Assembly: GCF_905147045.1 (NCBI RefSeq)
Contig: NC_065888.1
Location: forward strand, 5,771,001 to 5,835,000
Direction of reading: 5' to 3'
Length of the DNA stretch: 64,000 nt
From: Nymphalis io
Lineage: Eukaryota; Arthropoda; Insecta; Lepidoptera; Nymphalidae
Under the pieces are notes generated by a model that was not told where the DNA came from, searched no databases, and saw nothing but the letters and a program-made list of their open reading frames with translations. Positions within the stretch are counted from its first letter, which is position 1, and every line of letters begins with the position of its first letter. The position numbers and the translations under genes were made by a program. Shown here piece after piece: positions 24,435 through 36,170 of the stretch.

Positions 24435-24835
24435 ATCATCTGTCAAAGATGCAGAGGCCTATTTATATTTTTTCTTCTAAGGTTCGATTTGGAAAATGCT
24501 TTGAACTTCAATTCAAGGTGATTTATTAAAATATTACCAATGCTTAATAATAATAATAATATACGATCACAATTCGTATGATCGTCAAATCTTAATTAAG
24601 TTATACTTTAAATACATATACATGTGGGAGCAAGAGGTGCTGTAATAAACAAATAGCGAGCAATGTTATTCCTTTAGCAAATTTTACACCAATGACTCCG
24701 CGCACCCGCGTGTTGTAAAAGAATATATTATTTTTATAGTACGAGACCTTTAACATTTACTTTTTATCGTAATTTTACAAGTCAATTGAAGCTTCCACTG
24801 GTTCTTAATCAGTAGCATTTTTTTCATTTAAAATA

Positions 24836-25045
24836 GGCAAAGTATATCAAGCGGCAAACGGGCAACTCGATGATAAGTAACCATCGCAAATACAATTTGG
24901 CACGTATGAAATATTAAGTATTCCTTACACCGTCATTACCAACCTTGAGAACTAAGATGCTACGTCCTTTGAGTTTCTGATTATAATACTGAGATTAATT
25001 TCTCCTTGAAACAGAAACACAGCATTACAAAGTATGTCTATTTGC
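24836..25045 (-). repeat. SINE-D, diverged copy
   Basis: AAATAGGCAAAG, CGGGCAACTCGATG, AAGTAACCATCGC, ACCAACCTTGAGAACTAAGA and GAAACAGAAACACAGCATTA follow the block order of the copy at 29183-29472, with many substitutions. It is an old copy, interrupted near its end by the SINE-A insertion. Confidence 0.55.
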
Positions 25046-25071
25046 CAATTACGTCTATTTGTCATTATTAT

Positions 25072-25356
25072 GAAAGCCGATATGACCTAGTGGTTAGAAT
25101 GCGTGAATCTTAATGGATGATCGTGGGTTCAAACCCGGGAAATTTTCATGTGCATTAATTTGTGCTTATAATTCATATCGTGCTTGACGGTGAAGGAAAA
25201 TATCATGAGGAATCCTGCATGTGTCTAATTTCATTGAAATTCTGTCATGTGTATTCTACCAACTCGCATTTGGAGCAGCGTGGTGAAATAAGCTCCAAAC
25301 CTTCTCCTCATAAGGTAGAGGAGGCCTTAGCCCAGTTTACATTAACAGGCTGTTAC
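25072..25356 (+). mobile_element. SINE-A, tRNA-derived, with 12-bp TSD
   Basis: The head GAAAGCCGATATGACCTAGT holds an A box (TGACCTAGTGG) and GGTTCAAACCC is a B box, the internal RNA polymerase III promoter of tRNA-derived SINEs. The body ends GGCTGTTAC with no A-tail. TGTCATTATTAT flanks it at 25060-25071 and 25357-25368. Internal differences from the copies at 55567 and 59514 make it the oldest of the three near-full-length plus-strand copies. A 76-codon open frame inside it is incidental. Confidence 0.9.
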
Positions 25357-25750
25357 TGTCATTATTATTGCGTGTGTGTAAGTGTAGTATAAAAAAGATC
25401 TAATCTCTCATCATTCTAGATTTTGGTTATTCTCAATTTATTGTTATTCTTATATATATGAATATATTTTTTGATTATATGAACAATATCATCAATATTT
25501 ATATTTCTCAATTAAAATTCCTTGCTAGTCTGAAAATTTAAATTGAATCCGAGAATCTGAGACTTAAAATTAATATAAAATTATAGGATATCGCTTTAAT
25601 TTTCAAATTATATTACTATAATTTGTTTCAATAGGATTATTTGAATTTTAAGTATTATTTAGTATATTTAATCTACATTACCGTATCCACGCTTTATAAG
25701 GGGAAATTTTTAAATTAAAATAAATTTGAAACATTTTTAAATTGTTTTAC

Positions 25751-26117
25751 AAGGGAAGGTCCTCCAGATCGATTTCGGCCACGGTGGCCAATCTCAAGAG
25801 AGATTTGCCAATTGAGCAGGACACATTATAGTGTACAAGTGTGTGCGCAATCACAGGTGCACTTTCTTTTTCCTAACTCTCACAATCCGATGGGATGGCA
25901 ATCCGACACGACCGGAAAGACTTCAAGCGTAGGACCAACGGTTTTAGGTACTTTCCGAGGCACGGAAGTGGACACACTACTAACTTCAAGACTCCGGGCT
26001 GTTATTGAGAATTTTCGACAGAAAAACCCCATTACTTTTATTGGCCCGACCTGATTTGAACCCAGAACCTCCGGGTCTGCGGCCTTACGTCTAGCCAATA
26101 GACCAACAAGGCAGTCA
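25751..26117 (-). mobile_element. SINE-C, tRNA-derived, minus strand
   Basis: On the minus strand the head (26117 to about 26041) has A box TGGTCTATTGG and B box GGTTCAAATC, so it is tRNA-like. The body contains CCGAAATCGATCTGGAGGA near its 3' end. Partial copies occur at 39122-39232 and 57825-58070. The flanks AAATTGTTTTAC and AATTTGTTTTAT resemble a decayed TSD. Two short open frames over it are incidental. An isolated tRNA gene is excluded by the attached repeated body. Confidence 0.8.
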
Positions 26118-27060
26118 ATTTGTTTTATAGCTACGAAGGAAATCTATAAATAATTTCAACTGATCCAAACATGGAATCAAATGATTAAATCAACTATATA
26201 TTGTTGTATATTTTATTTTCGGTAAACCTATTGTGATCTGTTTATTTATTTTTTGTTTGTGTATTTACCATTTTTTACAAAACGGCGTTATACTTAAGGT
26301 CTTATATAACCTTAAATGGCTTCATTTATAAGAAATATAATCTTGTAAAAACACGTTTTCTAAATTTTAAATCTCGAAATTCGAGTATTTATTATTACAT
26401 ATGTTGATGAATAACTTTGTTTTGGTAAGGTTTACGTTTAAGGAGTAATATTTATCTAGCCATTTACCGCCGTCAAATCATTTCAAAGCAAATTGTATTA
26501 TGTAGTTTATTTTCTAAATAATTAATAGTTCAAGCATTAAATAATGTCGTCATAGTTTCGGCGCAGTTTTAGGCCTGAGGCAGTTATATCGAATAATCCT
26601 ATCTTATGTAAGTTGAATCTGGAGCGATTGCGGAATATTATACTTGTCGCCGGCACTTGAGAAAGGAGAAAAATAATGTAGGCTGTCTGTCAGTTTACTT
26701 AGGAAATGTTTTAACAAATTTGTTATAAATATTTAATGAATTGTAAATGTTTTTAATTAATATAACACATAAATGCACTTTTTACGTCCATAAATTACGC
26801 CGACGATATCGTTCGTATTTTTTTCACTCATTTGTTTAACAACATCCTTATTCTCTAGAAACGTAAATCATTGTTGATTAATGGTCATTTAAAACGTTTG
26901 ATTTTTTTGTAATTATCTTATTTAAATAATTTGATGTCGCAATTTACAGAAAAAATATTTATAGAACATACATTTTTGAAAATTATTTGTAACAATCGAG
27001 ATCTGGCAATTACTTAAAAAAATATTAAAAGTTAAAATTAATATTACCTTCAGCGGCGTT
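26118..27060. other. AT-rich non-coding tract
   Basis: No gene or known element was found. A less AT-rich patch lies at 26555-26690. Nothing recognisable was read in it. Confidence 0.4.
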
Positions 27061-27082
27061 TTTAAAGTTTTTAGGTAAGTTT
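27050..27082 (+). other. candidate recursive splice site E (TAG type)
   Basis: GTTTTTAAAGTTTTTAG (AG at 27073-27074) is followed directly by a perfect consensus donor GTAAGT (27075-27080). The tract has an AAAG interruption and the acceptor is TAG rather than CAG. It is included because it has the only perfect donor of the set. Confidence 0.18.
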
Positions 27083-27896
27083 TAAAAAAAATATTTAGAA
27101 ATTATTATTGATAATAATAAAATTGATACATTCCCGCAAATATTCAAATAATAAAATTAGTATCGTGTTAATTATTAAAAAAATAATAATTATAATATAA
27201 TTGAAATTTTGTAGAACGTTATATTTTATTGCACCTGATTAATATCCATTATCACCTTAATGATTGCTAAAATCAAAGATCAATGATGATACAATGATCG
27301 ATGAACCTGAATTAATGAATAATGATGCATTTTTTGTTGTTATTTATGTCTTAATAAATTTGGATGGTAAATCACTATTTAATTACTGTAAACAAATGAT
27401 TCGTCTAATAATATTTGTTCTTTTGTTTGGCGATTTTGACATTCTACTTAAAGATATCGATTGAAGGTCACATAAACATTCTTACTTGAATAATAATAAA
27501 ATTAAAGCTGCGTCTAGACTATGAGTCATTTCACCCAATCCTTAGAAGACGTTTAAGGTGATGAAGAATCATATATTTGAAAACACGATGTTTTTATGAG
27601 ATTAAAACTTAAGTACGATAATTGTTTATCTAGTTTTTACATTCATTATTTTGATAATTATAAAATTAGAAAATATATTTTTGTCTATTGTCTTAATAAC
27701 AAGTCTTTTAAAGTATGTAATTATAATGAAAGTAATTAATGGCTTGTGAAATTATAAGCCATTCTTTACAATTACAATGATTTAAATAATTATAAATGTA
27801 ATTAACTAATAAAGACGTCGCTGGAGTCTAGTTTGTTCAGTCTAACAAGCATTATATTTTTCAAAAGGAACTATATTTTGTTAATTATCATAACAA
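27083..27896. other. AT-rich non-coding tract
   Basis: No gene was recognised; the 66-codon frame at 27264 lacks any motif. Confidence 0.4.
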
Positions 27897-27955
27897 CTCA
27901 AAATAAAAATAAACTTTATTCAAGTTTGAGACTTTTTCGAATGCAATTTAAAATA
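27897..27955 (+). repeat. lepidopteran repeat E, 5' fragment
   Basis: CAAAATAAAAATAAACTTTA, TTCAAGTTTGAGACTTTTTC match the opening of the copy at 12281. The later blocks are absent. Confidence 0.45.
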
Positions 27956-29182
27956 TTAATTAAAATTAATGTTACCTTGTGGTAACGTTTGGAATGTATG
28001 TTTATTGAACCGCTTAGAATCAGCTTAGAATAAACTATTTTAATACATTATAGTTGTGACATCATAAATTAATTATTCAATATTATAACGAATTCTACCT
28101 TTTTAAATGCACATTTTTTCAATTTATTTTTTAATTTAAACTTTAATTAAGCGTGCGTATGATAAATAGCATAGTAATATAGAGCGTGACTTAAGTTTCG
28201 ATAATCTTAAAACAGTTTTTAATCTGTTTCCTTGAATTTGTAATGAATGTAAATTAAAAACAATGCGTTATTGTTGGTTCTGTGTAATTAATTCTATTTT
28301 ATATTTTAATTTAATAAAGTTAAGACATAGCTTAAATTTATAATTATACAAGTTATTAAAATACTTAAGCAGTCAATTATTGTATAAAATAAATGTGATT
28401 GTCATTCAATTTTCCGTAAGAGTTACAAAGAAAATAAAGGAAATAATTATCTATCTATTGTAGAGTCAACTAAAAAATGTGTATATTCTGAAATAGTTAA
28501 CTGTATTAAATTCTTTGTTTTTATTACAAATAAGCATGACGTAAAATTTTCCCTCATTTTCTTTTTCATTCCGGTCGTTCTTCCGCAACGATACGTTTGT
28601 ACATCTCACTGTTTAATAACAGCTATTTATACTTTGCACAGATATAAATTTATGTGAAGTGGCAAGCGGATTCGGAAATGGGCCACCCAAATAATAACTT
28701 GTCAGCACTGTTAGAAATATTAATATATAATATAAGCATCTCTTAAATCACTAATTTGCCATGAAACTTGTAATCTAAGATTTTATGTCACTTGTACCTG
28801 TAGTGTAGAAGATTCTACTAACAAATTGTCATTTTATCGCAATCGGATCGAAACGTAAACGTTGCTGTTTATCCATTTTCTGATTATTTAATTAATTAGT
28901 CGTTATTTGGCTTAGTTAATAATTAAGTTTGGTTTTGACACAACGGTATATGTTAACATTATATTTTGTTTTGATTCTTATAAAAATATAATAATCAAAG
29001 TTGGATTGGAATTGAATCGGGAAAGTATCGTTATTGTTATAGATTAGTAGAATTATCCCCCTGACTGTAGTCACTTACTCTTCAGAATGTAATACAACAA
29101 TTTACTAAAATTAGTTTACAATAGTAGTACTATTTCTGCTTGGTGATAGAATATCTAATGATTCTTTGTAACTACTTTTTTT
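27956..29182. other. AT-rich non-coding tract
   Basis: No gene or recognisable repeat was seen. Confidence 0.4.
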
Positions 29183-29472
29183 ATAGAATAGGAAGGCGGA
29201 TGAGCATATGGGCCACCTGATGGTAAGTGGTCACCAACGCCCATAGACATTGGCATTGTAAGAAATGTCAACCATCGCTTACATAGCCAATGCACCACCA
29301 ACCTTGGGAACTAAGATTTTATGTCCCTTGTGCCTGTAATTACACTGGCTCACTAACCCTTTAAACAAACACAACAATACCAAGTACTGTTTTGCGGTAT
29401 AATATCTGATGAGTGGGTGGTAACTACCCAGACGAGCTTGCACAAAGCCCTACCACCAGTAAAACTAACGTA
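29183..29472 (-). mobile_element. SINE-D, near full-length copy
   Basis: On the minus strand it is colinear with the copy at 5766-6076 with high similarity: the palindromic GGTTACCACCCACTCATCAG region, GTTCCCAAGGTTGGTGGTGC and CGCCTTCCTATTCTAT. On the plus strand it is preceded by a 7-T run, the complement of its A-tail. The high similarity suggests both insertions are fairly young. Confidence 0.75.
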
Positions 29473-30117
29473 GTACGATATACAGTGTATAAGTAAACAT
29501 GTTAAGATTTAATGTTATAAAATGTTATATTTAAACTAACTCAAGGTCAGTGATTATGCTCATACTAAAATGCGCAAATATTAATTATAATTACTTTAAA
29601 TAAACACAACATTCCTTGTACAGTGTGACATGTATTCATCAGAAAAAAAAGGTATTTACATTACCCTTTAATGATTACATTAGTACATATTAAATACATA
29701 TTTGCATGCATGCCATTAAAATGATCGCTGCTATTTATTTTTAAAACAATTTGATTAATTATATTAATTAAACGTTTTTATTAAATTTCATTATTTGCTA
29801 TGGCGTATTAGTCATTAGTATTCACCTATTTATTTTATTGATTGGATTATTAAACTTGACATTTATTTTCATTGTTTTTATTGCATCTATGTATCACTTC
29901 CATAATCTCTGTATCCACAGACGGCTAAGTTTTGCTCGAGCGAATCGATCCGCTTTCCGCATCCCTCCTTCGGAATGTATTTTCACTCTTGTATCTCGAC
30001 ACCACTCTTCCGTGGTTAGTGTGTAACGGATATACTTCCGTTCATTGAAATTAGCGAAACATTATGTTTACAAATCACCGTTCATCGTGTAAGCTTATCT
30101 CATATGTAATTATAGAA
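29473..30117. other. AT-rich tract with a GC-richer patch
   Basis: The patch at 29915-30015 (ACGGCTAAG, GAATCGATCCGCTTTCCGCA, CGACACCACTC) is less AT-rich than its flanks, but neither its 62-codon open frame nor its sequence is recognised. Confidence 0.35.
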
Positions 30118-30847
30118 CTAGCTGTTCCACGCGACTCCATTTGTGTCAAATAAATATTCTGCATTTTGTCGTAAATCCGTTAAGGTTCCAGACTACAAAT
30201 AAATCGATTCTACGAATAGATCGATTTTATTTCCAGCTGTTTAGCGCTGTAGTCGTGATAAAGCTACCAAGAGACAGATTTACTTTAGTATTTAAGATTA
30301 ACTTTTAGTATTTTTATAAGTTAGATAAATTTACAATTAAAAATATTTTATATACAATTATTAAAAATTATTAAAGAGGCATAACGAATGCACGACTCTA
30401 GCTAATATTTAATAAATCACAGACTCTTTGTTTATTAGTATGCTTGCTTAACATTTAGGTTATATAAATATTTATTATTTTAAAATTTATTCAAAATTAC
30501 GCATCCTTTAGGAATTATAAGCATAATTATTATTATAACTTATCCGGCGAAGGAAGGCGTAGATTGGATATCGTTGCAAAACCATGTTCTTCCTAGTTCA
30601 ATAAATTTTATTATGTAAATGAACACTCCTCAATTTAGTAATTTGAAAATAGTTCTTAAATCTAATAAAAATAAATGTTATTTTTGCGTGCGCTTTATTA
30701 AAACTTTTAATAAGCAAAAGAGACCCACCATCATTATGTTCTCATTTAATTTGATTTCTAAGCTTATACCATATATAGGAGTAGAGTTCGGTATGTATTA
30801 AATAAATGAATATGTTTTTGTAATATATCAATTATTCATTTAAATTA

Positions 30848-31130
30848 CCAACCTGTAAATGCTGGGCTAAGAACTCTAATCCGAAAAAATAAAATATTTT
30901 AAGGAGACGGTTTAAAGCTTAATCCACCACGCTTATAGAATACGGATTGGCGTATACACATGTGGCAAAATTTCATTTGACGCGTGCAAGTTTTCTCACA
31001 ATATTTTCTTTCACAGTTGAGCATAAGATGAATAAACATAAATTAAGTACATGAAAATTCAAAGCTTGCGCGTGTTTGATCCCGGTATCTTATGTTAAAA
31101 TTCTCGTGTTTTAACTACAGGGCCATCTCA
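30848..31130 (-). mobile_element. SINE-A, old near-full-length copy
   Basis: The minus-strand reading has GAGATGGCCCTGTAGTTA (decayed A box), then TTCACTTG-like and TGTGGCA blocks, ATTCTATAAGCGTGGTGGAT and CTTAGCCCAGCATTTACAGG. Block order and spacing match the copies at 55567 and 59514, with many substitutions and small indels. Confidence 0.7.
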
Positions 31131-33700
31131 GTTCTCTCTAAACTATTTCAATTAATGTTCATGCATTACTTTTAATCCATATGTTATCAGAAAATCTTGA
31201 AAATGTTCACTATTTATTATGTACGATGTATATAACCGAGAATGGGTTTTAGATCTTCGTGCGAACATTCCAGCTATGCCTCACTCCTTTCTCGTTACCG
31301 TATAGCTATCAAAACGGCAATAAAGTGTAAGATAAGTCTGTAATAGTCACCGTGCATTTAGACTTCCTATGTTAGGAAGCTTGTAAGTTTACGCATGGGC
31401 ACTTGAATGTGTATTTGGCGTCATATTGTGTGTCATTTTCCACTACAAATGTAGAAATTCCTTTTATGGTATTGAATTGATTCTTGCTTAGCACCGATGC
31501 TTCTGGTATGTTTTATATATGTATGTATCTTAAGGTTTCATTTTAAAATGTATATACACAAACGTCAAAATCTGTTGTTTTTTAATAATGTTCTATTTAA
31601 TTTAATTTAAATGAATGTAAAATTAAAATATTTAATTGATTCTTTTGATTTTGAATGTTTTCACTCATGTTTTTGCATGTTTTTTTTTTAAATACAAGAA
31701 CCTTGTTTTCTATTATTTCAATACTTGAAACCAGCTTAACAATTTTCTTATTTTAAATGCTTAATGTCGTTTTGTAGTTATATAAAACTGAATAACACAA
31801 ATATGAGACGAATTTTATTAAATCTTAAAATGAGTTTAATTATTTGAAGACATGGTTTATGCTAGTACGTTCTCACGGACATTTATCTACATCGACAGAA
31901 CCAAGTATGGTTGCGTCGAATTCAATATAAGAACCGCATTTTTAAAATGAAAAACTATATTAATTACTTGTTAACTTATCTAGTAATCTACAAGAACAAA
32001 TTCTTTAAATTATCTTTCTTATGTAGGTATATGTGCTAATTTTTTTAAAGCGCTATTTTGCTTGAATATGTAATCGCCAAATTATATGGTTCTGTACCAT
32101 GAATGTTAATAGATGCTTAATTACTAGTAATATTGTAATAACTTATTATGATTTAATTTGTAAGTCCGAATCTATCTCTGTCGTCATAAACATCTAATTT
32201 TTTATATTTGACGTCATTAATAGTTTGGAAATGATTTGAATGATTTTTGGTTAAAAATTCCAGTCCTTTAATTTTAAAACGTAAAAGTATCCAAATATTG
32301 GTAACAAGACTAATAGAAGAAATATTTGTACACCTTATTAAAGTGACAAAAGTCTCGTTTTTTTAAGCTCTGTATTGGATATAATATAATATTGACTTTT
32401 GTGATAATTTTTTATGATACGTTCCTGTTATTATTTTTATTTTTATATAAAGAAAATAATTACAGATGATATCACTTATTGTTTGTCCTAATAAAGGGAT
32501 TAATTAATACATAACTTTTTACATATAACGAAAACGGTCAAGACATACGGAAGACATACACAAATGGTATGAAAACCAAAAGTAATATACTTTAACACGG
32601 TATTTATTGTATGAATTACCTCTTTAAAAAAGTAATTTATACATATGGTAGAGCTATTAAAATACAGATCGGGCAATAAATATTAATCGCAATTACGAAA
32701 ATGATTTTATTGAGTGCGTTATATGAATTCCGCTATTAAGTTTCATATAACTACATTCGAATTGAAATCCTTAGAACTGCAGATAATTTAATTTATTGCG
32801 CAACATCCGTGGAGAGTGGTCAAACTCTTACAAGGTTAGTAGTGAAGTTTTATTACCTACAAAAAGTGTTATATATAACTTAAATCGAAAAAGTTCTATT
32901 TCGCCGGAAACAAGCGGATGTTGTAACCTTGTCTTGTTTAATGTTTATCTATCGATGTATCACTTCAGTCTATAATGCGGATGACAATCATTAAAAGATG
33001 CAAGGTCGTCAAAAGACCGGCCCATAAGTGGGTTGTTTACGCATTCTATTATATAAACTTGATTATATTTATGTTGTAATGTTTTTTATTTTACAAATTA
33101 AAATATAGAGTACGTGCTTAATGTACACGCTTTTATAGTATTTTTGGTTAGATTTTTTGGCTGTCGTTTCTTCTCTAATAATTTTTATAGAATTGATAGT
33201 AGATGTTTTGGACAGACCCTAGGCACTAAAATTTGAGGCATCCACATTCTGAAGCATCATCATCATCTTAGGCGTAACAGCCGCGGGTGAGCCTTAGCCT
33301 GGTCCAGTAAAAGCATTCTGAAGATTTAGAGTATAATAATATCGGGTCACTTAGGCCGGTGCCTTGTAGGCCTAGGAATAAATCCTGGGTTGGTATTAGG
33401 AATAAATAAGTGCTTTTATTTTAAATAAAGATATTGATTTAATTAAAATAATAATTTGTGTTAATTATCTAACTTTATGTTTAATAAATTATATCTTTTT
33501 TGTTATGCATATCTATGTTAGAAAACTTTAAAAGATTTGGATTGATGCTTTATTTAATATAAATGTTTTTGTCAATAATTAGGTTATTTAAATATCTGTC
33601 TTGTTTTTATAATGTATGAACGCACCATTAAGTTTATTCAATTTAAAGATAAGTTATCATACATTTTTGTCGCTCTGAAATATTCCTTAGTGATTTAGTA
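31131..33700. other. AT-rich non-coding tract
   Basis: No gene was found. A GC-richer scrap at 33255-33310 (CATCATCATCATCTTAGGCG, GGTGAGCCTTAGCCTGGTCC) looks like part of a repeat but has no partner in the window. Confidence 0.4.
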
Positions 33701-33704
33701 TGTG

Positions 33705-33810
33705 AAGTAGACGTCCGACAAAGTCACGTCAGAAGGTCGACTGACGCAAGTGACTGCATGCGGAATATGTGAACACGGCCTACTTTGTCAAATGTCAACA
33801 TGTACTTCGT
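33705..33810 (+). promoter_or_regulatory. possible intronic regulatory patch
   Basis: A short island with CG and TGACG/CGTCA half-sites (GTCACGTCAG, CGACTGACGCAAGTGACTGC) lies directly upstream of candidate splice site C. The half-sites are of the CREB/bZIP type. Regulatory function is inference only. Confidence 0.2.
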
Positions 33811-33814
33811 TACA

Positions 33815-33852
33815 ATGTTAATGCTCTTATTTTTTGTTACAGGTAAGGGCAA
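33815..33852 (+). other. candidate recursive splice site C (best of set)
   Basis: GTTAATGCTCTTATTTTTTG then TTACAG (AG at 33841-33842) is followed with no gap by GTAAGG. It combines a branch-like TTAAT, a dense pyrimidine tract, a CAG acceptor and a donor one base off GTAAGT. The alternative is an ordinary 3' splice site of an exon starting GTAAGG, but no convincing downstream open frame was recognised. Confidence 0.35.
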
Positions 33853-36010
33853 CGCCAGGGTGATACAAGTTTCGAAAACGATTATAAAAAGTCAATTTTT
33901 ATCGACTACGAAATGTAAGTTTTTTTGCGCAAAAATCTGAAACAATGTCAAAGTCATCGTTCAAAATGGAGTCGACATCAAAAAATATATATGTATATAT
34001 AAGCGGGTAATGTGGTCATAAGTATGTTTTTATATATAAGATAATATATGGAGAACAACTTGACAAAGTGTTTTTTTACATTAATTATAATTAGAGTAGG
34101 CGTCGCTTTGTCGTATACATTTTTTTTTTGCTGCCGTACAACAGCTAGTCTAATAAAGCTATTGACAATTTAAAATCTTAATATAGTATATAATAATTAC
34201 AATATTTATTTACGTAATAGTAAATTGAACTAATTTAATACTTTAGCTGTTATTAAATTCACAGATAAAAATGTTTTATTAATTATGTTTAATAAAAATG
34301 TGTAAACGACATTATTTTAACACTTTTTTTATTTATACAGGTTTTTTCTATTTTTTGGTATCAAAACAAGTAACAATTTTAACAATTTATTTTTATTCTC
34401 TTTTTATAGCTGATTCATGATCCCTGTCTATAAAAAAGAGAAAATTAAAAATAAATTTTAATAATAGTCATAATATAATTTTATATTTAATTTTAAATAT
34501 AATCAATAAGGTTAGTATGTTGTTTAAATTAATTCAAACATTTATCCTTGTCAAATTTTTTAGTTTATAACATTAAAACAATAGCTTTTATTTGCAATAA
34601 ATTTAACTTTTTTTTGACCTTTGAAAGCGGATTACATTCCATGTTTTTTTGTAAAGTTCATTGATACATATTTCTCGTTACTTACACGGAAATGTCGTAT
34701 ATAGCTACATATTACATACATAATATCTCTCGACCTTCGTTGAATGAAGGTTAAAACAAGTTTCGAGACTACCTTTCATCAAATTACAATAGTTTTTATT
34801 GCACTATTGTTTCATATCATATACTGTTTCGCGTTATTAGATATTCGCGCTACTGTTTTTATCGTATTGAATGTTATTCAATATTTTCAATGCAAGAAGT
34901 TATACACATATCGTTTCTGTTATAGGAAATTAGAACTACCGCATTTCTACAAGTGAGTGGCGGAAGAAACGACTAAGGGATGATCAAGGTTGATAGCATA
35001 TTAACGATCAATATAGTCACGGGAAACAAACCGAATGCCCTATATTATTATTCTACTTACTACTTACTAGTTTTATTCTACATTTACATAAATTCCAAGC
35101 ATGTAATACAATTATTATTCATACTTTGAAAGAGTACGTTAGAAACAACTCCATCACACGTAATCATAATTTGAAAAGGATATTACAAAATTAGCTTAAT
35201 GCGAATTAGTCTTAAATAATCAAAGCCATATGTATTTCTATTTTACGGATGTGTTCGTTAAATCTTCGGTTATTATAACTACCAATATCATAATTATCCT
35301 AAGCCTTAGCAGCATTAACATACATAATTATGTTTAATCAAATAGGTAAATAAGTCGAGCAATGCGTGGGTAACGGGGCCGGTATTGTAATATTGTCTAG
35401 AGGCTATTAACGTGATAGGTTAAGTCCATTTTAAAAGCATAGACAATATTTTGCCACAGAACATTTAGAATTGTGAAATTTTGACTGAAGTCTTTGTTTG
35501 AAACCGCCTATAAATTGTTTAAAGAATATTAAATTTTTGTCTCCATTGAATACAAACACAAAATATATGTTTATTACTCTATTAATACATGGAATAATAT
35601 TTTTAGATACAATTTAATATATTAAAAAAGACATCTGTCTCGATTAAAGGTAATTATTATATTCGATCTATCATTTGAAAAGTGATAACTTTTTTTTGGT
35701 TGACAATGTTTTAATGAGATTGATATTATGCGTGGTTTCTGAACCAGTTTTCTGATATTTCCGCATGGCAACCCTTACAAGGCATTTTTGAAGGCCAGCC
35801 GTTCACTTGCATCTGAACGACTTATTGGAAAATACCGAGCAATGGACATGGTTGCTGTAAGATATGAAGTTGTGATATATAAGTAAAATAGTTCAGATTT
35901 TTCTATATTGCCCACGGAAGTTCGAACTTCAAACTTCGTTGGAAATATTTCTGTGTGAGTTGCTTTTCCGCTACTAATAGGTGCTTGAGGATTTTAAAAG
36001 GTATTAATAG
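33853..36010. other. AT-rich non-coding tract
   Basis: No gene or known repeat was seen. The 70-codon open frame at 34744 has no recognised domain. Confidence 0.4.
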
Positions 36011-36170
36011 AGCCGAGATGATCCAGCAATAATACGTCATGGGCATGTGTCGGGTTTCTATCTATCACACGAGTGTCTACCAACCAGCATTCAAGCAGAG
36101 TGGTGGATTGAACTCCAAACTTTCTTCTTAAGTGGATGTCTTAACCCAACAATGGGACATTGACTGCTAC
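36011..36170 (+). repeat. SINE-A, internally deleted old copy
   Basis: AGCCGAGATGATCC is the head and CCAGCATTCAAGCAGAGTGG, TGAACTCCAAACTTTCTTCT and ACCCAACAATGGGACATTGA are the tail blocks. Most of the middle is missing. Confidence 0.7.

Larger units (their letters stand above)
20545..24478 (+). mobile_element. full-length non-LTR retrotransposon (LINE) with 13-bp TSD
   Basis: TATTTTTTCTTCT occurs at 20545-20557 and identically at 24466-24478, so the inserted body is 20558-24465 (about 3.9 kb). It begins TAGTCCAGAGGGTGG and ends GAGGCCTATTTA without a poly(A) tail. There is about 0.7 kb of 5' leader, then one long open frame coding for endonuclease and reverse transcriptase. The body is far less AT-rich than the flanks. 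The perfect TSD and unbroken frame point to a recent insertion. Clade is unsettled: N-terminal APE endonuclease, RT and a C-terminal CCHC finger suit several jockey/RTE-related lineages, and Daphne-like is one possibility from memory. Confidence 0.92.

Noticed and set aside
25812..26098. Short overlapping frames on both strands
   Set aside because: They lie within SINE-C, a tRNA-derived non-coding element.
26041..26117. Possible minus-strand tRNA gene
   Set aside because: A and B boxes are present, but a SINE body continues from it and partial copies exist elsewhere, so it is a SINE head.
34325..34355. ATTTATACAG followed by GTTTTT as a ratchet site
   Set aside because: The donor half GTTTTT does not fit GTR, so only an acceptor-like string remains.
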